From NCBI GenBank assembly GCA_025936205.1, contig JAICTU010000455.1, positions 1 to 7,447 on the forward strand: a stretch of DNA of 7,447 nt, written 5' to 3'. The DNA comes from Polyangiaceae bacterium. Lineage in GTDB: Bacteria > Myxococcota > Polyangia > Polyangiales > Polyangiaceae. Shown in pieces: positions 1-6,126 of the stretch (positions within the stretch are counted from its first letter, which is position 1; each line of letters starts with the position of its first letter). Made by a program: the position numbers and the translations under genes. A model generated the notes under the pieces. It was not told where the DNA came from. It saw only the letters and a program-made list of their open reading frames with translations, and ran no database searches.

Positions 1-297
1 GGTCTCTCGCGCGAGCTCGCCCCGCGCGGCCTCGCGGCCAACAGCCTCTGGCCGCGCACCATGATCGCGACCGCCGCGGTCGCCAATCTACTCGGCGGCG
101 AGCAAGCGCTGCGCCACTGCCGCAAGCCCGAGATCGTCGCCGACGCCGCGCACGCCATCCTCACCGAGCCGAGCCGCGAGTTCACCGGTCGCTTCTGCAT
201 CGACGAAGACGTCCTGCGCGCGCAGGGCGTGACCGACTTCAAAGCGTACGCGGTCGATCCGAGCGTGGAGCCCGGCCTCGATCTGTTCGTGAGTTAG
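1..297 (+). CDS. Short-chain dehydrogenase/reductase (SDR), HSDL2 / citronellol-dehydrogenase-like, C-terminal part only
   Basis: The reading frame is open from the first base to a TAG stop at 295-297, giving 98 visible residues, so the gene starts outside the window. The ATG at base 61 is internal. The visible part resembles the C-terminal third of the SDR subgroup containing animal HSDL2 and bacterial citronellol/citronellal dehydrogenases. Seen in order are an E-L-A-P-R-G-L-A-A-N-S-L-W-P stretch (the strand and loop after the active site), a C-R-K-P-E-I-V-A-D-A-A helix, an F-T-G-R-F segment, and a tail with I-D-E-D-V-L and F-K-A-Y-A-V-D-P. The Rossmann glycine motif and catalytic Tyr/Lys would lie upstream and cannot be checked. 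Family members are NAD(P)-dependent oxidoreductases; the substrate cannot be told from this fragment. The gene converges on fliW and has no evident link to the flagellar genes. Family assignment is firm, subgroup probable. Confidence 0.85.
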   Translation, partial: GLSRELAPRGLAANSLWPRTMIATAAVANLLGGEQALRHCRKPEIVADAAHAILTEPSREFTGRFCIDEDVLRAQGVTDFKAYAVDPSVEPGLDLFVS

Positions 298-308
298 GAG
301 TTAGAGGG

Positions 309-350
309 CAAGCGGGCGCGCCACGACCCCGCGCGTCGCGTAGCCCGCTG
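309..350. terminator. Weak hairpin between convergent SDR gene and fliW
   Basis: The spacer between the two convergent genes contains AGCGGGC (311-317) and its complement GCCCGCT (343-349). A smaller inner CGCGC/GCGCG pairing lies at 317-321 and 331-335. A hairpin here could mark transcript ends for both genes. The loop is long and neither side has a T-run, so this is not a classical intrinsic terminator and could be chance in GC-rich DNA. Confidence 0.2.
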
Positions 351-354
351 CACG

Positions 355-864
355 TCAGCCGGTTGGCGCGAGCGCCGTGGCGGAAGGGTCGCCCGTCTCC
401 TGCGACTCCGCGCTCGCCTCTTCGCCCTGCGCCGGCTGCTGAGGCAATACGAACAACTCGCGCGTGGTGAAGCGCGAGCCCTCGAGAAACACCTGAGCTC
501 CCTGGCGCGTCGCGGAGTTGATCAAGAGCGGCGCCAGCAGGTTGACTGTCGCTGGCTGCAGCTGATTGGCGCACAACACGGCGAGCACAGCGTAGTCCTC
601 CGAGCTGCCGCCGAGGCCCGCCTTTTCCGCGACCGGCTCCAGCGCCACGTCCGGATAGTCCAGCACCAAGCCGTGAGCGGAGACCACGGGAAAAGCGAGA
701 CCGGGGGTCTGGACCGATTGCAACCAGGCGATCAGCGTCGATTGCCCGTGCGGAATCAGCGCGAACCGCGTCTCGCGCGGAAAGCCGATGATGCCGCTCT
801 TGAAGTGGATCAGATTCTCCTCGGGAACTTCCACTGAGCCAAACCGGGTCGTCGCTATATGCAT
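355..864 (-). CDS. fliW: Flagellar assembly factor FliW
   Basis: FliW is a small cytoplasmic protein that binds flagellin and, when not occupied by flagellin, binds the RNA-binding regulator CsrA, so that flagellin translation follows secretion. The 169-residue product matches the family along its length: F-K-S-G-I-I-G-F-P near residues 21-29, A-W-L-Q-S-V with L-A-F-P-V-V at about 46-61, L-D-Y-P-D at 68-72, and T-V-N-L-L-A-P-L-L-I-N at about 106-116, followed by Q-V-F-L. The usual length is roughly 130-150 residues; the excess is a tail from about residue 143 rich in Ala, Glu, Ser and Pro, probably disordered. The ATG start is supported by a GGAGG on the minus strand (plus 876-880), 11 bases upstream. 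A near-consensus sigma-54 promoter lies at 901-916. No csrA or flagellin gene is visible nearby. The gene is last in the flagellar cluster and converges on the SDR gene. Confidence 0.93.
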   Translation of the reverse strand: MHIATTRFGSVEVPEENLIHFKSGIIGFPRETRFALIPHGQSTLIAWLQSVQTPGLAFPVVSAHGLVLDYPDVALEPVAEKAGLGGSSEDYAVLAVLCANQLQPATVNLLAPLLINSATRQGAQVFLEGSRFTTRELFVLPQQPAQGEEASAESQETGDPSATALAPTG

Positions 865-875
865 CTCGTGTTTCG

Positions 876-880
876 CCTCC
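876..880 (-). promoter_or_regulatory. Shine-Dalgarno sequence of fliW
   Basis: The minus strand reads GGAGG here, followed by 11 bases and then the fliW ATG. The spacing is slightly long but the motif is full strength and lies inside the leader predicted from the sigma-54 promoter, which supports the chosen start. Confidence 0.6.
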
Positions 881-900
881 GTAGCGGCAATCCCAGTTGG

Positions 901-916
901 TGCAGAGTTCGTGCCA
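901..916 (-). promoter_or_regulatory. Sigma-54 (RpoN) -24/-12 promoter for fliW
   Basis: Read on the minus strand the site is TGGCACG-AACT-CTGCA. It keeps the invariant GG and GC with exactly ten bases between them, and differs from the family consensus TGGCACG-N4-TTGC(A/T) at a single position. The GG falls at plus 914-915 and the GC at plus 902-903, which predicts a transcription start near 890. That leaves a leader of about 26 bases containing the GGAGG before the fliW ATG. The position in an intergenic gap, correct strand and correct distance support function. It has not been tested. Confidence 0.7.
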
Positions 917-979
917 GATCCACGAGAGAATAGCAGGCGCCGGCTCGCAGGGGGAGCCTCGCGCCCACGTGGTGAATTT

Positions 980-998
980 GATCCCAGTTGCAGGGATC
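980..998. repeat. 19-base dyad upstream of fliW, candidate activator site
   Basis: A perfect six-base inverted repeat, GATCCC (980-985) and GGGATC (993-998), is separated by seven bases. It lies about 90-108 bases upstream of the transcription start predicted from the sigma-54 site, a usual distance for an enhancer-binding activator. Ten bases of it (ATCCCAGTTG, 981-990) recur at 890-899, at the predicted start of transcription. It could also be a weak RNA hairpin after flgF, though no T-run follows it on the minus strand. Confidence 0.35.
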
Positions 999-1037
999 GG
1001 TGGCGTTCGGGCTGCTCGGCAAGGTCGTCATGCGAAC

Positions 1038-1781
1038 TCAGCGTGCACGTACGATGTCGGAGGCTGCGCGACGCTCCAGGTCGCTGTAAGCCTCGACGGC
1101 TTTCTCGAGAGCTTCGAAGGCTCGGGTCGCCGACACGAGATCCGTCATTCCTTTGACGATCGAAACGTTGGGTAACTCGAGGGCGCCGGTCTGCAGCTCC
1201 ACGACCTCGGCGGCCTCGGGGGGCCCCGCCGCCGGCAGGGCGCGAAACAGCGTGTCCCCGTCCTTGGCGAGCGCGGCCGCATCCTGAAAGTTCACGACGC
1301 CGAGCTTGCCCACTTCCTCGCCGTCCACGCGGATCGCGCCGTCCTGCCCGATCTCCGCCTTGCCACCGTCCAGCGGCAGACGGATCGGGCTGCCGCCAGC
1401 GCCGTCCAGCACGGCGTAGCCTTGCGCCGTGACCAGCGTGCCGCCGGGGCCGACCTGAAAGGCGCCGGCGCGCGTGTAGCGCTCGCCGCGCGGCGTCTGA
1501 ATGCTGAAGTAGCCGTCGCCATCGATGGCCACGTCGAGCGGGCGCTGCGTGACTTGCAGCGGCCCCGAGCGTAGATCGGGCGAGACGGCCGCGACGCTCG
1601 CGTAGCGCATCTCGGGCTGCGCCTTGCCCACGAACATCGCCGCCGCGAGCTTCTCCTGGAAGACGGCCTGCTCCGCCTTGAAGCCCGGCGTCGTGGCGTT
1701 CGCGAGGTTGTTGGCGGTGGCATCCAGCGCGGTCATCTGGGCGGAAGCGCCCGACGCCGCCATCCAGATCCCCGAGCTCAT
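1038..1781 (-). CDS. flgF: Flagellar proximal rod protein FlgF
   Basis: FlgF is a rod subunit that assembles in the periplasmic drive shaft of the flagellar basal body after export by the flagellar type III system. The 247-residue protein has the rod/hook family layout: an N-terminal helix with A-S-G-A-S-A-Q, then N-N-L-A-N at 24-28 and T-P-G-F-K at 31-35; a central L-D-V-A-I-D-G-D-G-Y-F at about 82-92 with R-Y-T-R-A-G-A-F at 101-108; and a C-terminal coiled-coil helix with N-V-S-I-V-K-G-M-T and R-A-F-E-A at about 205-224. Length fits FlgF, and the N-terminus is less like FlgG. The ATG start overlaps the fliA stop as ATGA (1778-1781), which implies translational coupling; only a weak purine stretch precedes it. 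flgG usually follows flgF, but here a 173-base gap and fliW follow. FlgF is the likely call; a FlgG-type paralogue is the alternative. Confidence 0.88.
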   Translation of the reverse strand: MSSGIWMAASGASAQMTALDATANNLANATTPGFKAEQAVFQEKLAAAMFVGKAQPEMRYASVAAVSPDLRSGPLQVTQRPLDVAIDGDGYFSIQTPRGERYTRAGAFQVGPGGTLVTAQGYAVLDGAGGSPIRLPLDGGKAEIGQDGAIRVDGEEVGKLGVVNFQDAAALAKDGDTLFRALPAAGPPEAAEVVELQTGALELPNVSIVKGMTDLVSATRAFEALEKAVEAYSDLERRAASDIVRAR

Positions 1782-2599
1782 GCGCGCATCCCGTTGCGGC
1801 TATTGGGGCCAGCGCTGCCGCGACGGCGGCGCGAGATGGGCCGCCCTTCGACCATGGCGCGGATCAGGTGCATGGCCTCGGAGTGCAGCTGACACACGCG
1901 AGACTCCGTCACGCCGAGCACTTCGCCGATCTCGCGGAAGCTGCACTCCTCCTGGTAGTACAGGCCCACGATCAGGTTCAGGCGCTCGGGCAATCCGTCG
2001 ATGGCCTTGGCCACGGTGCCCACCAGCTGGCGGCGCGTCGCGATCGACTCCGGCGAAGACTCGAGCGACGAGGGCTCGCCGATATCGTTCAGCTCGAGGC
2101 GCGCGTAGCCGGCCTCGCTGATCTCGGTCAGCAGCTTGTGATAGTCGGCGAGCGGCATGCCCAGCTCGGCAGCGATCTCCTCCTGCTCCGGTGCTCGACC
2201 GAGGCGCCCGACCAGCTCGGCGGCGACCTGCGTGATGCGCCGCGAAGCGCCGCGCAGCTTGCGCGACATCGGATCGAGCATGCGCAGATGATCGAGGATC
2301 GCGCCGCGCACGCGGTACGAGGCGAAGGCCTCGAAGTGATCGTCGGTCATGTCCGGCGTGCGGCGCCCGAGCGCCTCGACCATGCCGAGCCAGCCCGCCG
2401 AGATGACATCGTCGATGGTCACCGAGGGCGGTAACGATCGCACGGTGCGCATGGCGATGCGCCGCACGATCGGCAGGTACTTTTCGTAGATCTCGCGCTG
2501 CCCGCGGTAGTCGTTGGCCGGCTTCGCGACGGCGGCGGCGGCTTCGGCGCTGTCTTCGGCGTCGACGACTTCCATGGCCTGCGGTTCACTTACGCTCAT
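1778..2599 (-). CDS. fliA: Flagellar sigma factor FliA (sigma-28)
   Basis: FliA is the RNA polymerase sigma factor for late flagellar genes such as flagellin and motor or chemotaxis genes. The 273-residue product has an acidic, Ala-rich N-terminal extension of about 30 residues; region 2 at about 35-118, with D-D-V-I-S-A-G-W-L-G and R-V-R-G-A-I-L-D-H-L-R; region 3 at about 119-170; and region 4 at about 190-250, with L-P-E-R-L, L-Y-Y-Q-E-E and the recognition helix T-E-S-R-V-C-Q-L-H-S, a hallmark of FliA. After region 2.4 it reads M-L-D-P-M-S-R-K-L-R, where E. coli FliA has S-R-D-W-V-P-R-S-V-R, so the usual Trp is absent. A basic tail with R-R-R-R follows region 4. The ATG overlaps the flhF stop (ATGA, 2596-2599) and a GGAG lies five bases upstream (plus 2605-2608), so the start is well supported. 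No anti-sigma flgM gene is visible. Confidence 0.93.
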   Translation of the reverse strand: MSVSEPQAMEVVDAEDSAEAAAAVAKPANDYRGQREIYEKYLPIVRRIAMRTVRSLPPSVTIDDVISAGWLGMVEALGRRTPDMTDDHFEAFASYRVRGAILDHLRMLDPMSRKLRGASRRITQVAAELVGRLGRAPEQEEIAAELGMPLADYHKLLTEISEAGYARLELNDIGEPSSLESSPESIATRRQLVGTVAKAIDGLPERLNLIVGLYYQEECSFREIGEVLGVTESRVCQLHSEAMHLIRAMVEGRPISRRRRGSAGPNSRNGMRA

Positions 2600-3723
2600 G
2601 CTTGCTCCGGAAAGATGGCATCGAGGACTCGGTCGATCGCGGCGTCGTGTATGTCTTCAGGAACGCGGGCGCCGTCACAAAGATAAGTGAGGGGAAGGTG
2701 GCTACCCAGCGGTGCGTGCATGACGCCTCCCACCTGGTCGGTCTCGTCCAGCTTGGTGATCACAATCCCCGTGGGAGAAGATTCCGAGTACTGTTGCAAG
2801 GCTCGCTCCGCGTCGCGCGCGCGCAGCCACGCGGGCAGCACCAGCAGCACCTCCGACTCGAGGTTGCGCAGCCCCTTGAGGCACGCGGGCAAGCTCGTCT
2901 TCTGGTCGCCGGCGCCGCGCCCGGCCGTGTCGACCAGCAGCAGCTCATCTGAGTTATTGTGTACCACCCGGTGGAACGCGCCCGCGTTCGGCGTGACGTC
3001 GAACGGAAAACCGATCAATTCGGCATAGCGGCGCCACTGTTCCACGGCGCCCACCCGGAAATTGTCCAAGGTAATCACGCGCACGCGCCGCTTGCAGGAG
3101 AAGGTGGCGCGCGCGGCCAGTTTGGCCAGCGTAGTCGTTTTACCTACACCGCTCGGTCCCACACAGGCAATCACGCGCCGCCCCGGCGCTTCCACCAGCC
3201 CAGATCGGCACGACAGCTTCTCCCCCACGCGCTCGCGCAGCCAGTGCCGCAGCTCACGGCCGTTGCCCTTCATGCCGCGGGCGGTGCCGCTGCCCAGCGT
3301 GCGCGCCAGCGAGCCCTCGAAGCCCGCCGCGTGCAGCAGCGCGCGCGTACGATCGCGCGGAGGGCGGCCCTGGCTCAGCTCGTCCAGCATCAGTCGCAGC
3401 TGCGCGATCTCGCGCCCCAGCGCGGTCTCACCGAGCTCCTCGCTGGGCGCCTGAGCGCGGGCGCGCGCCGCCTGCTGAGCGCGGGCGCGCTCCGCCAGCC
3501 GCGAGGCGCGAGCGATGGCGGCCGCGCTCCGGGCGCCGGAGGCCTCGCGATTCGGCGCTGCGGGCGCGAGGCTGGGCGCCGCCACGATCTCGACCATCAG
3601 CCGCCCCTTCACGCCCGCTTGCACATGTCGCGTGGACTCGATCAGTGCATCGGCCCCGAGCGCTTCGCGCACGTTGAACAGGGCCTCTTGCACATCGGCG
3701 CCGCGGAACGTCTGATATTGCAT
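2596..3723 (-). CDS. flhF: Flagellar biosynthesis SRP-type GTPase FlhF
   Basis: FlhF is a membrane-associated GTPase of the signal-recognition-particle family that fixes where a new flagellum is built, usually a pole, and recruits early basal-body parts. The 375-residue product shows an N-terminal B domain (about 1-60), an Ala/Arg-rich linker (about 60-110), a helical N domain (about 110-180) and the G domain. The G domain has the P-loop G-P-S-G-V-G-K-T-T at 189-197, D-N-F-R-V-G-A-V-E-Q-W at 220-230, D-T-A-G-R at 265-269, T-K-L-D-E at 323-327 and the closing G-x-x-x-P-E-D-I-H-D. The DNFR motif replaces the commoner D-T/S-Y/F-R. All GTP-binding motifs are present, so the protein should be active. 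It starts 22 bases after the flhA stop with no good ribosome-binding site visible, and its stop overlaps fliA. The partner ATPase gene flhG, normally next, is absent. Confidence 0.94.
   Translation of the reverse strand: MQYQTFRGADVQEALFNVREALGADALIESTRHVQAGVKGRLMVEIVAAPSLAPAAPNREASGARSAAAIARASRLAERARAQQAARARAQAPSEELGETALGREIAQLRLMLDELSQGRPPRDRTRALLHAAGFEGSLARTLGSGTARGMKGNGRELRHWLRERVGEKLSCRSGLVEAPGRRVIACVGPSGVGKTTTLAKLAARATFSCKRRVRVITLDNFRVGAVEQWRRYAELIGFPFDVTPNAGAFHRVVHNNSDELLLVDTAGRGAGDQKTSLPACLKGLRNLESEVLLVLPAWLRARDAERALQQYSESSPTGIVITKLDETDQVGGVMHAPLGSHLPLTYLCDGARVPEDIHDAAIDRVLDAIFPEQA
2605..2608 (-). promoter_or_regulatory. Shine-Dalgarno sequence of fliA inside flhF
   Basis: The minus strand reads GGAG with five bases to the fliA ATG. 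It sits within the last codons of flhF, just before the ATGA overlap. It fixes the fliA start and suggests efficient re-initiation by ribosomes finishing flhF. Confidence 0.6.
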
Positions 3724-3745
3724 GCGTCAAGAATCCGCGGCCAGC

Positions 3746-5827
3746 TCAGGCCGCTTGCGCTCCAAAAGAGATCGATTCCACCGGACGGATGCCGACACTG
3801 GGCTCCATCTCACGGAAAGAGAGCACCCCGAGCTGCGGGCAGCGCCGCTCGGCAAAGGCGCGAATGTAGCGCCGCAGCTCGGGGCTGGTGATCAGGCAGG
3901 GCATCAGCCCCTGCGCCTGCATGCGAGCCACGCCCTGCTCCAGCTTGTCGCCCAGCTCCTGCGCCTTGCGCGGGTCCAGCGCGCCGCCGGTACCCGCGGC
4001 GATCTCCGAGAGCGAACGGCGGAACATCGCCTCCACCGTCGGATCGAGGATCAGCGTGGCCACGGTGCCGTCGGGTCCGCGGTAGGCGGACGTGAGCTGA
4101 CGCGCGAGCTTCTGGCGCACGAGCTCCGTCAGTTGCTCCGGGTCGCGCGTGCTGGGCGCCGCCTCGAGCAGCGCTTCCAGCAGCGTGCGAAGGTCCCGAA
4201 TCGAAACGCTTTCGCGGAGCAGATTACGCATGACCTTCAGCACCTCGCCAAAGGAGAGCAAGTTTGGGACCAAGTCATCGGAGAGCTTGGGCGTGGTCTT
4301 GGAGAACACGTCCAGGAGCGCCTGCAGCTCGGCGCGACCCAGGATCTGGTCCGCGTTGGCGCGCGCCACCTCCGCCAGATGCGTGGCGATGATGGTCGCG
4401 TGATCGACCACCGTGTAGCCGAGGGCCTCCGCCAGCTCGCGGTCCCTGCTGGCGATCCAGCGCGCGGGCGTGCCGAAGGTCGGGTCCTTGGTGGCCTCAC
4501 CCGCGATGCTCGGCGCGTTGCCCGTCGGATCCATCGCCAAGAGTTTGCCGGCGCGAGTCATGCCGAAGGCGATCTCGGTGCCCAGCAGCAGGAAGCGGTA
4601 CTTGCCCGGCTCCAGCCGCAGATTGTCCCGGATGTGAACAGGCGGGATGACGATGCCGAGCTCGGACGCGATCTGCTTGCGCAGGCCCGTGATGCGCTCG
4701 ACCAGCGTGCCGCCCATGCTGGGATCCACCGCGCGAATCAGCTCGTAACCCACTTCGAGGCTGAGTACGTCGAGCGGCAGCGCGGATTCCACGCCGTCGC
4801 CTTCTTCGGTGGGCTTGCGTTCCTCTTTGACCGCGCTGGCTTGAATGGCAGCGGCCTTCTGACTCGACTTGCGCACGGCGTAGGCTAGCCCGCCCCCCAG
4901 CGCCAGGAACGGAAGTGCCGGCATGCCCGGCACGAACGCCATGAGTGTCATCACGCCAGCAGTCAGGGCGACAGCGCGTCGACTGCCGAGCAGCTGGTTG
5001 CGCAGGGCGTGACCGAGCTGTTCACCGGTCGCCGAACGGGTGACCACCACACCGGCGGCGGTGGACATCAGGAGTGCGGGCATCTGCGACACCAGCGCAT
5101 CGCCGACGGACAGAATGGAGAACGTCTCCGCCGCGTTGCCGATGTCCAGGCCGGCGGCGACGCCCAGCAAGAGACCGCCGATCAGGTTGATACCCGTGAT
5201 CAGCAAGCCGGCGACGGCGTCGCCTTTGACGAACTTGCTGGCACCGTCCATGGCACCGAAGAAGTCCGCCTCGCGCTCCAGGTTGCGGCGGCGCTCGCGG
5301 GCTTGCTCGGCGTTCAGCAGGCCCGCGTTCAAGTCCGCGTCGATGGCCATCTGCTTGCCGGGCATGCCGTCCAAGGCGAAGCGGGCAGCCACTTCCGCGA
5401 CGCGCCCGGCACCTTTGGTGATCACCACGAAGTTGATCACCACCAGGATCAGGAACACCACCAGACCCACGACCACATTGCCGCCCACCACGAAGCGGCC
5501 GAAGGTCTCGATCACCTGCCCGGCGGCTCCATGCCCCTCGGCGCCGTGCAGCAGAATCAGGCGCGTGCTGGCTACGTTCACGCTCAAGCGCAGCAGGGTG
5601 GCGACCAGCACCACCGCCGGAAAGGCGCTGAACTCCAGCGGCTGCTCCATGAACAACCCGATCAGGAACACCCCGATCGCGACTGCCAGGCTGATCGCCA
5701 GCAGCATGTCGATCAGGATCGCGGGGATCGGCAGCACCATCATCAGCACGATGGCGACGATGCCGACCGGCACCGCGAGATCGGTCAGCCAATGCGTCGA
5801 GGGATTCTTGGCTGCTGTGGCGTCCAC
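3746..5827 (-). CDS. flhA: Flagellar type III export gate protein FlhA
   Basis: FlhA is the large inner-membrane subunit of the flagellar export gate; it couples ion flow to export, and its cytoplasmic ring docks chaperone-substrate complexes. The 693-residue product has normal length. Hydrophobic segments fill residues about 18-135 and 205-320. The FHIPEP signature region runs at about 141-185, with R-F-A-L-D-G-M-P-G-K-Q-M-A-I-D-A-D-L-N-A-G. The conserved Asp in F-V-K-G-D-A (residue 203) matches the Asp known to matter in Salmonella FlhA (D208). The linker (about 322-350) and cytoplasmic domain (about 350-690) include L-S-L-E-V-G-Y, W-I and C-L-I-T-S-P-E-L-R-R-Y. The start is GTG at 5825-5827; the only in-frame sequence above it reaches a stop without another good start. 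No Shine-Dalgarno is evident. It is the first gene of the operon, with a possible sigma-54 site immediately upstream. flhB is not in the window. Confidence 0.96.
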   Translation of the reverse strand: MDATAAKNPSTHWLTDLAVPVGIVAIVLMMVLPIPAILIDMLLAISLAVAIGVFLIGLFMEQPLEFSAFPAVVLVATLLRLSVNVASTRLILLHGAEGHGAAGQVIETFGRFVVGGNVVVGLVVFLILVVINFVVITKGAGRVAEVAARFALDGMPGKQMAIDADLNAGLLNAEQARERRRNLEREADFFGAMDGASKFVKGDAVAGLLITGINLIGGLLLGVAAGLDIGNAAETFSILSVGDALVSQMPALLMSTAAGVVVTRSATGEQLGHALRNQLLGSRRAVALTAGVMTLMAFVPGMPALPFLALGGGLAYAVRKSSQKAAAIQASAVKEERKPTEEGDGVESALPLDVLSLEVGYELIRAVDPSMGGTLVERITGLRKQIASELGIVIPPVHIRDNLRLEPGKYRFLLLGTEIAFGMTRAGKLLAMDPTGNAPSIAGEATKDPTFGTPARWIASRDRELAEALGYTVVDHATIIATHLAEVARANADQILGRAELQALLDVFSKTTPKLSDDLVPNLLSFGEVLKVMRNLLRESVSIRDLRTLLEALLEAAPSTRDPEQLTELVRQKLARQLTSAYRGPDGTVATLILDPTVEAMFRRSLSEIAAGTGGALDPRKAQELGDKLEQGVARMQAQGLMPCLITSPELRRYIRAFAERRCPQLGVLSFREMEPSVGIRPVESISFGAQAA

Positions 5828-5841
5828 CCGAGCGCCACTGG

Positions 5842-5857
5842 AGCGAAGGGCATGCCA
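5842..5857 (-). promoter_or_regulatory. Candidate sigma-54 promoter for the flhA operon
   Basis: The minus strand reads TGGCATG-CCCT-TCGCT, keeping GG (plus 5855-5856) and GC (plus 5843-5844) at the required ten-base spacing. It has two mismatches to the consensus TGGCACG-N4-TTGC(A/T). The predicted transcription start is near 5831, only about four bases before the flhA GTG. That would make the message nearly leaderless, which is unusual and lowers confidence. The stronger match ahead of fliW in the same cluster makes RpoN control plausible. Confidence 0.35.
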
Positions 5858-5931
5858 ACCAGCAAGCGCGAGCGATGAGCGCGCCTACGCCGAGCCGAAC
5901 GTCAACGAATTGGCGTCAGAGCCGCAACCTT

Positions 5932-5953
5932 TGCGATGTGCGACGAAGTGCGA
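5932..5953. repeat. TGCGA triplet repeat upstream of flhA, possible activator site
   Basis: TGCGA occurs three times (5932-5936, 5939-5943, 5949-5953). The last two copies extend to GTGCGA and are exactly ten bases apart, about one helical turn. The cluster lies about 100-120 bases upstream of the start predicted for flhA, a distance typical of activators of sigma-54 promoters. The units are short and the DNA is GC-rich, so chance is possible. Confidence 0.2.
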
Positions 5954-6050
5954 TCAACCCCGCAAGCCCCCACGCACCTCCCCCGTCTGCTTCCCTGATC
6001 GGCAGCCCAGCCCTCAACATCGAGCACAAAACGCAGCGAGCCATCCGGGC

Positions 6051-6084
6051 ACAAAACGAAAGAGCCAACCCGAAGGCTGGCTCT
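6051..6084 (-). terminator. Intrinsic terminator with UUCG tetraloop, after the metalloprotease-like gene
   Basis: On the minus strand a ten-pair stem (AGAGCCAGCC with GGTTGGCTCT, one G-U pair; plus 6061-6084) closes a TTCG loop. The closing pair is C-G, the exceptionally stable C(UUCG)G form. It is followed directly by TTCGTTTTGT (plus 6060-6051), a broken T-run. This is the right architecture and orientation to end transcription from the gene stopping at 6159 and to insulate the flhA operon. Read on the plus strand there is no T-run. Confidence 0.8.
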
Positions 6085-6126
6085 CTCATTCGCTGCAACA
6101 CCCCGCGACTGGGAACGCAAGCGGGG

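Noticed and set aside
855..1031. 58-codon minus-strand frame starting ATG seven bases after the flgF stop and overlapping the start of fliW
   Set aside because: Tested as a possible csrA or other small gene. The translation lacks any CsrA feature, third-position GC falls to about half in its second part, no ribosome-binding site precedes it, and it runs through the sigma-54 promoter and the dyad. Most likely non-coding.
2959..3891. 310-codon plus-strand open frame opposite flhF
   Set aside because: Antisense to the FlhF GTPase, with low-complexity Arg/Ala/Gln composition and no motif.
3722..4888. 388-codon plus-strand open frame opposite flhA
   Set aside because: It lies wholly antisense to an unmistakable FlhA, is rich in Arg, Gln, His and Ala, and has no recognisable domain. 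Long antisense frames are expected in GC-rich coding DNA.
5009..5878. 289-codon plus-strand frame, and an overlapping 376-codon frame (5040-6170), opposite the N-terminal half of flhA
   Set aside because: Antisense to the membrane segments and FHIPEP region of FlhA. The His/Gln/Asp- and Thr/Ser/Arg-rich translations are artefacts of codon bias.
5988..6010. GCCGATCA-like -10 element of a sigma-28 promoter upstream of flhA (minus strand)
   Set aside because: No TAAAG-like -35 element lies at the required spacing of about 15 bases; the match is to half a promoter only.
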